Of a DNA stretch of 60,576 bases, positions 27,781-36,888 are shown piece by piece. The DNA is from Verrucomicrobiota bacterium. GTDB lineage: Bacteria; Verrucomicrobiota; Verrucomicrobiia; Chthoniobacterales; JAFAMB01. The position numbers and the translations under genes were made by a program. Location of the stretch: assembly GCA_019239825.1 (NCBI GenBank), contig JAFAZK010000181.1, positions 1-60,576 of the forward strand, in the 5' to 3' direction. The notes under the pieces are model-generated. The model made no database searches and was not told where the DNA came from. It worked only from the letters and a program-made list of their open reading frames with translations. Numbering within the stretch: position 1 is the first letter of the stretch; every line of letters starts with the position of its first letter.

Positions 27781-28176
27781 ATGAACCTCACCCACATCGG
27801 CCGCGTTCACTCACATCTCACAACGCGAACGTCCGCGCCGCGCCAGGCCCATGAAGGCGCACCACACGCCAGTTTGGAAATAAAACCGGCTTATATCGAA
27901 GCTCTCGATGGTCTCAAACCGGGGATGGACATCTGGGTGCTTACCTGGCTGCATCAAGCCGATCGAAACTTGCTAAAAACGCATCCCCGAAATCATCCGC
28001 ACAGCCATTTGCAGGGTGTATTCTCCACCCGTTCCCCCGACCGTCCCAACCCCATCGGCCTTCACCGCACGAAGATTCTGAGCATTACGGAACACTGGAT
28101 GAGGGTTGAGTCACTTGAAGTCATCGACGGCACTCCGATCATTGATATCAAACCGGTATTAGAACCAGAGGCCTGA
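27781..28176 (+). CDS. trmO: TrmO-like tRNA (adenine-N6)-methyltransferase (UPF0066)
   Basis: 131 residues, the compact one-domain form of the VirR/YaeB/UPF0066 beta-barrel. IGRVHSHL opens it; GMDIWVLTWLHQADR and QGVFSTRSPDRPNPIGLHR contain the family's SAM-binding R-S-PxRPNPIG signature; DGTPIIDIKP closes it. TrmO methylates N6-threonylcarbamoyladenosine at position 37 of certain tRNAs. E. coli TrmO has a longer C-terminus; the short form is common. GGAGA lies about 7 nt before the start. Confidence 0.9.
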   Translation: MNLTHIGRVHSHLTTRTSAPRQAHEGAPHASLEIKPAYIEALDGLKPGMDIWVLTWLHQADRNLLKTHPRNHPHSHLQGVFSTRSPDRPNPIGLHRTKILSITEHWMRVESLEVIDGTPIIDIKPVLEPEA

Positions 28177-28298
28177 GCAGAGCGATCCCGTGAATCGGAC
28201 GGCGCGTGTTCTCGCGCACCAGGAACGGGGGGCGAATTCCGCGTTCCCTCCCGCCGGGAACCTGCCCGCTCGTAACGTTTTTCGTCCGAATCGCGTTG

Positions 28299-28481
28299 TT
28301 AGCCACAGCTCCCTTGAGCGTGTGACAGGTTCCTAGACATGGATATCCCATCGCGTGACCCGTTTTGGGGCGTGGCGGTTGTGGCGCAGGCCGTATCGCC
28401 TGGCGCAGGCTCCGGCATCCCCAATTCTTCGATAATCAGGTTATCTAAGGTGCCAGTTTTGTGAAATCTTAGCGCTCGCAT
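28299..28481 (-). pseudogene. N-terminal fragment of a zinc-type alcohol dehydrogenase
   Basis: Only the first 28 or so residues (MRALRFHKTGTLDNLIIEE through PEPAPG) match the opening of medium-chain Zn-dependent oxidoreductases. What follows is unrelated and terminates at 60 residues. No remaining catalytic or NAD domain is nearby, so the gene was cut, probably by deletion. Confidence 0.6.
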
Positions 28482-28704
28482 GTTCGGCTGGAGAGACTTA
28501 TGAGAGCAATGACTAACAGGTCTCCGCGGATTAAATCAGCTAGCAGAAGTTCACGGGTTCCAGCTCACGGCTAGAGGCAGAGCCAGCCGGAGAACCGGGT
28601 GGGGCCAGACCGGTTCTCGCGTAAGCTAGCGCCGCTTCAGTTGTCTAGCTATGGGTCGGCGCATAGACGAGCCTAACGCCTGCAGATAGGCTCTGGCGAC
28701 CTGA

Positions 28705-28989
28705 CTACTTTTTAACGCCCAGGATGGCGTCTTTGGCAGCTTTAGCCACTCGAAACTTAACTACCGTCTTAGCCGGGATTTTAATCTTCTGTTGGGTTTT
28801 CGGGTTGATACCGATGCGTGCTTTCCGCTTCTGTTTTACCAGCTTGCCGAAGCCTGGCAGCATAAATTCGCCTTCTTTCTTAATGGCTTTGTAGGCAAGG
28901 CCACTGAGGCTCTCGAGGAAAAGCGCGGCCGTTCGTTTGTTGGTTTGAGTCGCCGTAGCGAGTGCGTTTTGAAGTTCGGTTTTGGTCAT
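28705..28989 (-). CDS. HU/IHF-family DNA-binding protein
   Basis: 94 residues: MTKTELQNALATATQ, FLESLSGLAYKAIKKEGEFMLPGFGKL, KRKARIGINPKTQQKIKIPAK (the minor-groove arm with its proline), and a terminal VKFRVAKAAKDAIL. It is a dimeric architectural protein. No Shine-Dalgarno precedes the ATG; a candidate promoter lies so close that the leader would be only a few bases. Confidence 0.93.
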   Translation of the reverse strand: MTKTELQNALATATQTNKRTAALFLESLSGLAYKAIKKEGEFMLPGFGKLVKQKRKARIGINPKTQQKIKIPAKTVVKFRVAKAAKDAILGVKK

Positions 28990-29001
28990 CTGTACTGGTG
29001 T

Positions 29002-29030
29002 GTTATGGCAAGAGAACCACGGTTTTTCAA
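29002..29030 (-). promoter_or_regulatory. candidate sigma-70-type promoter for the HU-like gene
   Basis: Reading the minus strand, TTGAAA (29030-29025), a 17-bp spacer and CATAAC (29007-29002). Transcription would start about 6-10 nt before the ATG at 28989, consistent with the missing ribosome binding site. Found by eye only. Confidence 0.3.
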
Positions 29031-29144
29031 GAGAATCGCCTTATTTTCCAGGAAAATACGTGATTTTTGGGTCGTTAGGAGGCAAAAACCATGAATTCAA
29101 AGGCATTCGACGAGTTCGAGTAAGGAAGCAGGAGCCAGCACGCA

Positions 29145-30167
29145 ATGATAAAAAGCTTCAGACGTCTGACGGCATTTCTCGCGGACAGCGCTTGTTGTCG
29201 TTTGATCAATTCTATTAATTGGCGTCTTTCTGATCGGACAAATTCGCCGGCGGACCTGGCTAATTACATGACGCGATGTGAGTTACTCTCTAGACAAGAA
29301 TTTTATTCTAAGGAACCGATCAAAGGACTTCATATCGGGCCAGCCCTCTTAAGTTGGTCCAGCCCGGTCCAAAGCGAATTTAATGAGAATAACGTCGCCC
29401 GCGCGCGGATTTTTCTTTCCAAACAAGGATGGTCAGCACCGTCAGTGCTCTTTCTACATGCGTTGATGTCGGCCAGCGACTTCGGTTATCAACGCATCGC
29501 TCGCCGCTTCAATCAAATGGGCTGGAACGCACTCTTGGTGCATCTGCCGTTTCATTACACCCGGATTCCGTCGGGATATCTTAACGGCGCATTGGCGCTT
29601 ACGTCAGAACTGATTCGAAATGCGGAAACCATTCGGCAAGCAGTCATGGAAACACGCCAATTGCTCGAACTGCTGAGAACTCGGGGCGCAGATCGGTTTG
29701 GTCTGATTGCCACGAGCTACGGTGGTTGGATTGGCTCCCTGCTCCTATCTTTGGAAGAAGATTTCGAGTTTGCAGCGTTGTTACAGCCGATCGTGGATAT
29801 CGAGGAAGCAATCTGGAATAGCCCGGCCGCACTAGCAATTCGCTCGCGCCTGCGGCGCCATCTGATCGAGCCCGGAATTTCCAGGCGGCATGCCCACCTC
29901 TCCTGTCCTTTCGATCAGAAGCCGTTAGTTGATTCGAAACGTATTCATTTATTGGCGGGAGAGTTCGATCAAATCGTCCCCGTGCAAACGTTGCAGCGTC
30001 TCGCTGAAACGTGGGAGATCCAGAATTTCGAAATCGTGCCTCAAGGCCATTTCGGCTATGTCGCGATGAACCGGGCATTACGGCGGCTCGGTTTCCTCCT
30101 CCTACTGGCCGTCGCCCTCGTCCTCGAAAGTGGGGTAGCAATGGATTTGCGCTGCCTATTGGGCTAG
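29145..30167 (+). CDS. alpha/beta hydrolase
   Basis: 340 residues. The fold signature includes VLFLHALMSASDFGYQRIA near residues 105-125, the nucleophile elbow ATSYGGWIGS (Ser about 190), the acid in LLAGEFDQIVP and the His in VPQGHFGYV. An AGGAG lies about 10 nt before the start. The final 25 or so residues (LLLLAVALVLESG onward) derive from a CTCGTCCTCGAAA repeat and are likely a recent C-terminal replacement. It probably hydrolyses an ester or lipid; substrate unknown. Confidence 0.82.
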   Translation: MIKSFRRLTAFLADSACCRLINSINWRLSDRTNSPADLANYMTRCELLSRQEFYSKEPIKGLHIGPALLSWSSPVQSEFNENNVARARIFLSKQGWSAPSVLFLHALMSASDFGYQRIARRFNQMGWNALLVHLPFHYTRIPSGYLNGALALTSELIRNAETIRQAVMETRQLLELLRTRGADRFGLIATSYGGWIGSLLLSLEEDFEFAALLQPIVDIEEAIWNSPAALAIRSRLRRHLIEPGISRRHAHLSCPFDQKPLVDSKRIHLLAGEFDQIVPVQTLQRLAETWEIQNFEIVPQGHFGYVAMNRALRRLGFLLLLAVALVLESGVAMDLRCLLG

Positions 30168-30236
30168 AGCGATCTGTCAAAATCGCACCCAGCATGAATG
30201 GGCTGAGGAAGCTCAGAGCGCGTTGTTTAAACGGCC

Positions 30237-31739
30237 TCAGGTCTCTTCGGTCGAACCCTGCGAGGCCGTGACCACCATCGCAGCGGGCGCCATTGACCGC
30301 GCTGGCAGAGCCAACAATCGATAAAACAGAGCGCCTGCCGCGACGCCAACAAACCAGGAAAAGTTGGCCAACCAGCTGAGAGCGGGCACCATCACGCACA
30401 AAAAAGAAACCAAAGATGCTCCTATCAAGGCATAGACGGCGGACAAATTGAAACCGTGGCTATACCAATAGGCCCCCGACGGTGACATCGTGTAAAGATC
30501 CTGCACGACTATCTTTTGCCTCTTCAAGCGATAGTAATCGATTAACAGGATCCCGTACAGCGGGCCGATAGCACACGCCAGAATGTCCAACGTGCTGTGT
30601 ATCACGGCCGGATTATTAAACAGATTCCAAGGCGTAATAAAGACTGAAGCGACAGCGGCGATCATTCCGCCGGTCCGCCAGCTGATATGGCTGGGAGCGA
30701 CATTAGAAAAGTCGAACGCCGGCGATACAAAGTTAGCAACGATGTTGATGCCGATCGTGGCGATGGTGAAGGTCATCGCCCCTATCACGACGGCAAAGGG
30801 TGAATCGATTTTGCCGACCGTCTCAACCGGGTCAGTGATCAAACGCCCGAAAACGGGTAAGGTGGCAGAGGTGGTAATAACGGTGACGACAGAGAAAGCC
30901 AGAAAGTTAACCGGCAGTCCCCAGAAATTACCCTGCTGAACCGCCTTGATGCTGCGGCAGTAACGAGAAAAATCACCAAAATTGAGCATGGGTCCGGAAA
31001 AATAGGAGACGACCAATGATATAGCCGTCAGCATGACCGGAAGAGCGGCCAGCCCATGATACTTCACATCGCCTAGATTGAGACTGATGTTTTGCCAGCC
31101 TGCTTTGTAGACCATGTAACCGGCGAGCGCGAACATCACGACATAGACAGCGGGCCCGGCTACATCGATAAATCGTTTGATGGTTTCCATGCCGTTCCAA
31201 AACACTATGGCCTGGAGAACCCATAAAAGCAGAAAACCCGCCCAGCCGAGAATCGAGAGCCCGAGAAAACCGTGTTGATGGACATCAGCATACGGCATCA
31301 GCCCTGGAAAGAACTTAAGCACAACAATAACCAGCGCGCTGGACGCCAGAAACGTCTGGACCCCGTACCAGGCTACGGCGATAAGGCCACGAATCATGGC
31401 CGGAATGTTTGCTCCACGGACACCAAACGTCGCCCGACATACTACCGGGTAAGGAACGCCGCCGGCTTGACTAGGCTTCGCGATCAGGTTGCAGAAGAGG
31501 TTGACGATCCCGATCCCAATTAAAAGGCACAATAAGACTTGCCAGCTTGTGAGCCCAAGGGCGAACAAACTCCCAGCGAATACGTAGCCGCCCACGCTAT
31601 GGACGTCGGACATCCAAAACGCAAAGATATTGTACGCCTTCCAGGTTTGTTCCGTCACGGGCGCAAGATCATGGTTGTAAAGCTTTGGATCCGCGTCAGT
31701 GATTTCTCGATTAACGTCTTGCGCTGCTGTCGTGATCAT
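30237..31739 (-). CDS. NCS1-family nucleobase:cation symporter
   Basis: 500 residues with about 12 membrane helices. It begins with a cytosolic stretch (NHDLAPVTEQTWKAYNIF) typical of NCS1 permeases such as those for cytosine, uracil, allantoin or hydantoin. GGYVFAGSLFALGLTSWQ, FGVRGANIPAMIRGLIAVAW, and SYFSGPMLNFGDFSRYC are diagnostic. A strong GGAGGAG lies 5-6 nt before the ATG. No catabolic partner gene is adjacent, so the substrate cannot be fixed. Confidence 0.92.
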   Translation of the reverse strand: MITTAAQDVNREITDADPKLYNHDLAPVTEQTWKAYNIFAFWMSDVHSVGGYVFAGSLFALGLTSWQVLLCLLIGIGIVNLFCNLIAKPSQAGGVPYPVVCRATFGVRGANIPAMIRGLIAVAWYGVQTFLASSALVIVVLKFFPGLMPYADVHQHGFLGLSILGWAGFLLLWVLQAIVFWNGMETIKRFIDVAGPAVYVVMFALAGYMVYKAGWQNISLNLGDVKYHGLAALPVMLTAISLVVSYFSGPMLNFGDFSRYCRSIKAVQQGNFWGLPVNFLAFSVVTVITTSATLPVFGRLITDPVETVGKIDSPFAVVIGAMTFTIATIGINIVANFVSPAFDFSNVAPSHISWRTGGMIAAVASVFITPWNLFNNPAVIHSTLDILACAIGPLYGILLIDYYRLKRQKIVVQDLYTMSPSGAYWYSHGFNLSAVYALIGASLVSFLCVMVPALSWLANFSWFVGVAAGALFYRLLALPARSMAPAAMVVTASQGSTEET

Positions 31740-32462
31740 TTTTCTCCTCCTGCTTTATTTGAGCCAAGCCTGGCGAATAATTTGATCAGCGCTGTCGCTG
31801 GGGTGCCGGCCCGACTAGGGAACCATTTAGCTAGAAGGCAAGATTCGAGCCAGGGAAGCCGACTGTGCTCTTTTGAGGGAATGGACCGGCGACCGTATGA
31901 TGACGCGTATTCAAACAGCGTTTTATCATCACCCACTCCAACGTTTTCCGGTTAACGCTTCAACCCTCGGAAATTTGACAACCGGCAAAAAAAGGATAGG
32001 GCGTTACGGGCTCGTAGCCTGGAAGTTACAAGCCGAAAACTCTGTTTTCGGCCGAGACGCCGGCGCTTAAGGGCCGGATGAAAGGGAAGTGATGTGATGG
32101 GATGTTGAGGGTTCGGTTAGTTGGGTTAATTCGTTTATTTTGTGTTGGTAAGCAGTTAGCAACACCGCTCAGATTCACTGAGTCTCAGATCGGTGTACAA
32201 GAGGGTTCTCCCTCGGTTTGGCAGTATCTCCCTCGCTGTCCACGAAGAAATAAAGAGCGGCCAGGCACTGCTCCTTGGTGGCAATCAAGGCTTCCACGCC
32301 CAATCGCACGCCCGCGTTCGGGTCATCCCAATCGACGCATTCGCGGTGCTGCCATATCGGCGTTCAATCAGGCTTTAACGAAGGTGAGATGTGAGAAGCA
32401 AACCGCGTTACAAGGAACGTCATGATGACGTTTTTGCGAAAGAGAAAGAGAGAAAAGGGAAA
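31740..32462. other. gene-free stretch with one perfect hairpin
   Basis: 723 bp between the divergent NCS1 and secreted-protein genes. Small open frames here are not convincing. The only structure seen is GCCGAAAAC-TCT-GTTTTCGGC at 32032-32052, a 9-bp perfect stem without a T tail. The stretch must hold the promoters of both flanking genes. Confidence 0.45.
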
Positions 32463-32951
32463 ATGGTAAGGTTGTTTATGGTTGTTGGTGCGGTTTTGGC
32501 ACCGCTATTAGCGCAGGGCGATATAACTTATAACTTGGATCAACTGTCGCCATTGGAGCGACAGATACAACCGCTGATATACGATGTTTTCAGCGTCAGT
32601 TATTTTGGCGTTGAGCCAGTTTACACTCAGATACCCGCCAAAGCCGTCAAATGCTGGGAAAGAGCGCGCTCGCATCCAACTCATCCACTCGATTTCGTTA
32701 TTACCTACATTAAGGTAACGCGTTCTCATCAGGATGATTTGGATGTTCATTGTGCGGGCTGGTTAACCTTAATTGATGAAACTGGTAGCGGTAAGATAAC
32801 CGGAACCGTCTATGCCCAGTGGGATCTGGCCTTCACCGGAAAGGGGCCATGGTCGACACAGCCAGCTTCGGATCCCGGCACTAAGCCCATCCTAGCGGCA
32901 TTTAATGAATCGAGCAGCAGCGACTTCGTAAAAGAGTATCCGGAGCAGTAG
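32463..32951 (+). CDS. small secreted protein of unknown function
   Basis: 162 residues from the ATG at 32463, preceded by AAGGGA; an earlier in-frame ATG (32391) adds a charged leader that would bury the signal peptide. Residues 1-18 (MVRLFMVVGAVLAPLLAQ) form a signal peptide. The mature part has two cysteines (KCWERA, VHCAGW) and a lipocalin- or NTF2-like feel but matches no family I recognise. It abuts a GGCGTTT heptamer array. Confidence 0.6.
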   Translation: MVRLFMVVGAVLAPLLAQGDITYNLDQLSPLERQIQPLIYDVFSVSYFGVEPVYTQIPAKAVKCWERARSHPTHPLDFVITYIKVTRSHQDDLDVHCAGWLTLIDETGSGKITGTVYAQWDLAFTGKGPWSTQPASDPGTKPILAAFNESSSSDFVKEYPEQ

Positions 32952-32953
32952 GA

Positions 32954-33024
32954 CGTTCGGCGTTTGGCGTTTGGCGTTTGGCGGTTGGCGTTCGGGGTTC
33001 GGGGTTCGGCGTTCGGCGTTTCGC
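32954..33024. repeat. GGCGTTT/GGCGTTC heptamer tandem array
   Basis: About ten degenerate 7-bp units (GGCGTTT, GGCGTTC, GGGGTTC) begin three bases after the stop of the small secreted protein. Such heptamer arrays are known from verrucomicrobial and other soil genomes; function unknown. Confidence 0.7.
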
Positions 33025-33034
33025 CGCCGAATGC

Positions 33035-33318
33035 CTGGAGGGGAGCCGCTTATAACCACTGAGAGGACCCTCGCATGATCGCGGCAAAAACCGTGGCACT
33101 ACCCAACGCGGGGTAGCAGGCGGCTCCCGCGAACGTTTGCACGCAGAAATTGGCCAAGCGATGTTCGTTCGTTCGGATCAAATCAAAACAGTTAAGGTGT
33201 TACCGACATCAAGAGACGTTCGCGGGAGCCGCCTCCGAACACACGCTAACTACTGACAGACGCAATGTTTCAAACGGGCGTGTTCAACTTCGTGCAGTAA
33301 AAAGCGGCTCCCCTCCAG
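33035..33318. repeat. nested inverted-repeat element
   Basis: Outer arms CTGGAGGGGAGCCGCTT (33035-33051) and its exact complement (33302-33318); inner arms GGCGGCTCCCGCGAACGT (33119-33136) and its exact complement (33217-33234). All four are perfect. The outer arm sequence recurs in the element at 34418-34843. No open reading frame for a transposase lies inside, so it is a non-coding, BIME- or MITE-like unit. Confidence 0.75.
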
Positions 33319-33474
33319 ACCCTGGGCGGCGCTTCGCTCCTCGAACCCGAGTATTGGCTCTGTCACCGCTTGAATCCAACCATCGCCATCATTCCGTGAG
33401 GCTGGCCCATTTTTGAGCACAGGACTATAGCCACTTGCAAAGCGATTGCCCCTCGGCATCCTGCTCACTCCGCT

Positions 33475-34299
33475 ATGTCTACACAACCCACTCTTACACT
33501 TAACGATGGAAATGTGATCCCGCAGTTCGGCCTCGGGGTTTGGCAGGTGCCCGATTCACAGGCAGCTCAAGTCGTCAGCCATGCGATTTCCACCGGCTAT
33601 CGTTTGATCGACACAGCCGCAATCTACGAGAATGAAGCCGGCACCGGCAGCGGCATCGCGCAAAAATCTGTTCCCCGGGAGGAGTTATTCATTACCACCA
33701 AGCTTTGGAATTCAGAGCATCGAAACGCTCCTCGTGCGTTCCAACACAGCCTTGACCTGCTCGAGCTGGACTACTTGGATCTCTATCTCATTCACTGGCC
33801 GAAACCGCGCCAGAACGCTTATGCTGAAGCCTGGAAAGCCTTAGTCAAATTGAAAGCAGAAGGTCGAGTAAAATCGGTGGGCGTTTCAAATTTTACGGTT
33901 ACCCAGCTGAAACGAATCATCGATGAGACCGGCGTCGTGCCCAGTGTCAACCAGATCGAATTGCATCCCCGCTTCCAACAGAATGAATTGGTGGCGTTCC
34001 ACGCCGAGCACGGAATCGTGACTCAATCCTGGAGTCCACTCGGTCAAGGCACTTTGTTCGACGATCCTGACCTACAGCAGCTCGCGAACAAGTACGGCAA
34101 AACCGTCGCTCAGGTTGTTATCCGATGGCATCTCGACCGCGGATTCGTCGTGATCCCGAAATCGGTGAAACCGGCCCGGATCGAAGAGAATTTCGACGTG
34201 TTCGATTTCGACCTCGACAAAGAGGACATCGCAAAAATCGCATCGCTCGATAGCCGCGATGGCCGAATTGGTCCGGATCCGGACACGGCAAACTTTTGA
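33475..34299 (+). CDS. aldo/keto reductase, 2,5-diketogluconate reductase-like
   Basis: 274 residues, the compact AKR5-type barrel. Catalytic tetrad visible: Asp in RLIDTAAIYENE with its Tyr, Lys in ITTKLWNSEH, His in LYLIHWPKP. The NADPH segment VIPKSVKPARIEENFDVFDF is intact. It reduces aldehydes or ketones such as methylglyoxal or diketogluconate. It lies between two inverted-repeat elements. Confidence 0.92.
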   Translation: MSTQPTLTLNDGNVIPQFGLGVWQVPDSQAAQVVSHAISTGYRLIDTAAIYENEAGTGSGIAQKSVPREELFITTKLWNSEHRNAPRAFQHSLDLLELDYLDLYLIHWPKPRQNAYAEAWKALVKLKAEGRVKSVGVSNFTVTQLKRIIDETGVVPSVNQIELHPRFQQNELVAFHAEHGIVTQSWSPLGQGTLFDDPDLQQLANKYGKTVAQVVIRWHLDRGFVVIPKSVKPARIEENFDVFDFDLDKEDIAKIASLDSRDGRIGPDPDTANF

Positions 34300-34417
34300 T
34301 CGTGCGGGCGTGGGGGATTGGCTAGGGCGAGCCTCCGAATTTTGTCCCGAAGGGACCTGAGGACTAAGCCAGGGGTTTTAGCCCGCGCTTACCCGTCCAA
34401 CGCGGGCCCGCCCTCAC

Positions 34418-34843
34418 CAGGCGCTTCGTTTCTCGTACTCGTCGTCGTCCTCGAAAGCTAGCACGCTAGTGGTGCGTGGGATTACCCAGCGTCTGGAGGG
34501 GAGCCGCTTTGGCATGTCTCCTTCGCTTTCCCGAAATTTCGTCCCAAGACTAGTCCCCTCGAAACGTGCAAGAACAGGGGCTCCCTCGAACTACCCAGCG
34601 CGATGTTTCGGCCCATAGCTCAGATTCGTTTGCACCGGTCGTAGAGCTGCAAAACGATGAGACATTCTCGGGAGCCGCCTGCTTTCACACGTTTTCGGCG
34701 GGATTAGCGCCGAGGTAAAATTTTGCGAGGGTGGCGGGACGGCTGCCAAAGCGGCTCCCCTCCAGACGCTGGGTAATCCCACGCACCACTAGCGTGCTAG
34801 CTTTTGAGGACGAAGACGACGAGTACGAGAAACGAAGCGCCTG
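34418..34843. repeat. long inverted repeat with about 100-bp near-identical arms
   Basis: Left arm 34418-34514 and right arm 34744-34843 are reverse complements differing by one 3-nt indel and one substitution. From the outside in: CAGGCGCTTCGTTTCTCG, a CGTCGTCCTCGAAAG run, GCTAGCACGCTAGTGGTGCG, and GTCTGGAGGGGAGCCGCTTT. The 229-nt centre carries no gene. The inner end of each arm matches the outer arm of the element at 33035-33318. No flanking target duplication was found. Confidence 0.85.
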
Positions 34844-34901
34844 ATCGAGCATCAAACGTCGAACCTAGAAGTTAGATCCTAAAACCGCGAACCGTTCCCG
34901 C

Positions 34902-35897
34902 CTAGTTCCAAGCTAGTTTGCTTCTCGTTGTCCAGTAGACACTGGGAGATTCAGCAAGGCGTAACAGGCGAGCTAGAATATCTTGATCGAGCCGTACCCG
35001 ACACGCTTGCGCGTTCGACAATATTTGCTCCAGGCTAGCAGCTCCGCTAAGAACGACGTCCACAAAAGGTTGGCTGAGACAAGCGGCCAGGACTAGCGCA
35101 TCAGTCGAGGTTCCTAGGTCACGCGATTCAGTCTGCAGGACTTCTAGTTTGGAAGCGAAATCGGGCTCCTGATTTCTGTCAGTTAATCGACCGTTGGCGA
35201 GCGCTTCTTTAATGATGACACCGATGCCTGCGGCATGCGCTTCTGCTAAAACCGGGCCGACCGACGGTTCGAGCAGATTCCAAGTCGCTTGAACCGAATC
35301 AAACAATCGGGATCCGTCAATTTCTATCTCCATGGCTGAGCGCAAGGTTTCGCTTTGACTTGGACCGCTCAGGGTAAGTCCAATTCGGATACCTTCTGAC
35401 TTGAGCTTAGCAAGTTCTTGCAGCACCAGCTGATTTTCCAACACCCCGCTTTCCGCGGTAGCCGAGTGAATCTGGTAGAGCCGTAAGTAACCATCTAACA
35501 GCGCCAGGCTTTCCGGCCACTGCCTCTCCAGAGTAGCCAAGGAGTGTTCTTTAACTTCGTGTGCCTTAGCCTCGATTCTCCAATCGGCAGTGTAGGTATA
35601 ACCCCATTTTGAACCCACCGTGATCGAGTCCAGTGACACCCCGCGCGAATTCAACCAGGTGGCTAAGAACTTTTCCCCCAGGCCATAGGATCTGGCCGCA
35701 TCGAAGTAGCGAACCCCGGAAGCCCAGGCCGCGTCCAAGACGAGGTGAGCCCTTTGCTCCATCGCGTCCCCTTCATAGTCATAAGCCAGGTCTTGGGCGT
35801 GTCCCAAATTGATATAACCGGGCCGGCCTAGTGCCGCCATTCCTAGACCGATAGGGGATACTTTTAATCCGGTGTCACCAAAAGGCCGCAATTTCAC
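34902..35897 (-). CDS. aldo/keto reductase
   Basis: 331 residues. LRPFGDTGLKVSPIGLGMAALG is the standard N-terminus; YFDAARSYGLGEKFLATWL holds the catalytic Asp and Tyr; TVGSKWGYTY holds the Lys; LYQIHSATAES the His. The C-terminal NADP segment DVVLSGAASLEQILSN follows. It belongs to the group near L-fucose/D-threo-aldose dehydrogenases. Its end lies close to the long inverted repeat. Confidence 0.88.
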   Translation of the reverse strand: MKLRPFGDTGLKVSPIGLGMAALGRPGYINLGHAQDLAYDYEGDAMEQRAHLVLDAAWASGVRYFDAARSYGLGEKFLATWLNSRGVSLDSITVGSKWGYTYTADWRIEAKAHEVKEHSLATLERQWPESLALLDGYLRLYQIHSATAESGVLENQLVLQELAKLKSEGIRIGLTLSGPSQSETLRSAMEIEIDGSRLFDSVQATWNLLEPSVGPVLAEAHAAGIGVIIKEALANGRLTDRNQEPDFASKLEVLQTESRDLGTSTDALVLAACLSQPFVDVVLSGAASLEQILSNAQACRVRLDQDILARLLRLAESPSVYWTTRSKLAWN

Positions 35898-36173
35898 CCG
35901 ACAAAAATCTCATGCGTATACAGAGTTTGCCAAGCTTTCTGGGTTGTCGCTCTAAGGCTCCGCCTGAGTGCATCGTAATCCCGTCGCGCCGTAAGCTTGG
36001 TGAATGCAGAACGGAGGAAATGCACCACCGTCGCACCGAGCTGGGGTTGCGCTCACATTATCCAAATTCCGAAGGTCAAGCGCTGCCACTTATGAACACA
36101 GCGATTACCCTCGACAGGCCGGATAACTACTGCCACGGTTATTACCTTTGGCAGGAGCTGATCCCAGTTGATT

Positions 36174-36821
36174 ATGAGCTCTTTCGCTGACTCTTCGCAG
36201 AATACTATTCGGGTCCTGATCGCGGACGATCATCCGGTCGTTCGAGAGGGACTAGCTGCGATTCTCGAGCTCGAGCAGGATCTGGAAGTGGCAGGCCGAG
36301 CCCATGACGGAGAGGAGGCTTGCAGACTCTATCGCCAACTTTCCCCGGATATTCTGATCCTGGACTTACGGATGCCGAAAAAAGATGGGATCGAAGTCGT
36401 GACCGAGCTGATGTCGCTAAGGCCGCGACCACGCATTATCATTTTGACGCATTCGGCTAAAGCGGAGGACCTGCGACGGGCGCTGGCGGCAGGCGCTAAA
36501 AGTTACCTGCTCAAGGGGGCCGAGCCCGACCAAGTCTGCGACACGATCCGGGAAGTTTTCGCCGGTCAGTCTTCACTGCCAAGGGATCTGGCGGCGAAAT
36601 TGGTAGATTCAATGGCTCAGCCCGAACTATCAGAACGCGAACTCGAGATTCTCAAGCAAATGGCGCGGGGGAAAAGCAATAAAGAAATCGGTCAGGCTCT
36701 TTACATCAGTGAGTACACTGTGAAAAACCATGTCCGATCGATTTTAAAGAAACTGAATGCCATCGGTCGCACCGAGGCCATCGCCATTGCTACCGGTCGC
36801 GGATTAGTTAGTATGGATTAG
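36174..36821 (+). CDS. NarL/FixJ-family response regulator
   Basis: 215 residues from ATG 36174 (another start two codons earlier at 36168). Receiver domain with VLIADDHPVVREGL and phospho-acceptor Asp64 in DILILDLRMPKKDG; Thr in IIILTHSAKAED and Lys in AKSYLLKGAE complete the active site. The LuxR helix-turn-helix is LSERELEILKQMARGKSNKE and ISEYTVKNHVRSIL. It lies 67 bp before the large kinase on the same strand and is its obvious partner. Confidence 0.93.
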   Translation: MSSFADSSQNTIRVLIADDHPVVREGLAAILELEQDLEVAGRAHDGEEACRLYRQLSPDILILDLRMPKKDGIEVVTELMSLRPRPRIIILTHSAKAEDLRRALAAGAKSYLLKGAEPDQVCDTIREVFAGQSSLPRDLAAKLVDSMAQPELSERELEILKQMARGKSNKEIGQALYISEYTVKNHVRSILKKLNAIGRTEAIAIATGRGLVSMD

Positions 36822-36888
36822 CGTTCTTTCTCAAGATGCGCTTCGTGCGTCGGTCAGAAATGCAGGCTATAGCAAAGTAGACCTCGAT

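Noticed and set aside
29644..30399. 251-codon minus-strand open frame
   Set aside because: Antisense to the alpha/beta hydrolase and overlapping the NCS1 gene in another frame; Arg/Ser/Gly-rich composition typical of a shadow frame.
32954..33024. CRISPR or satellite of the GGCGTTT type as a gene
   Set aside because: Seven-bp degenerate units without spacers and with no open frame of interest.
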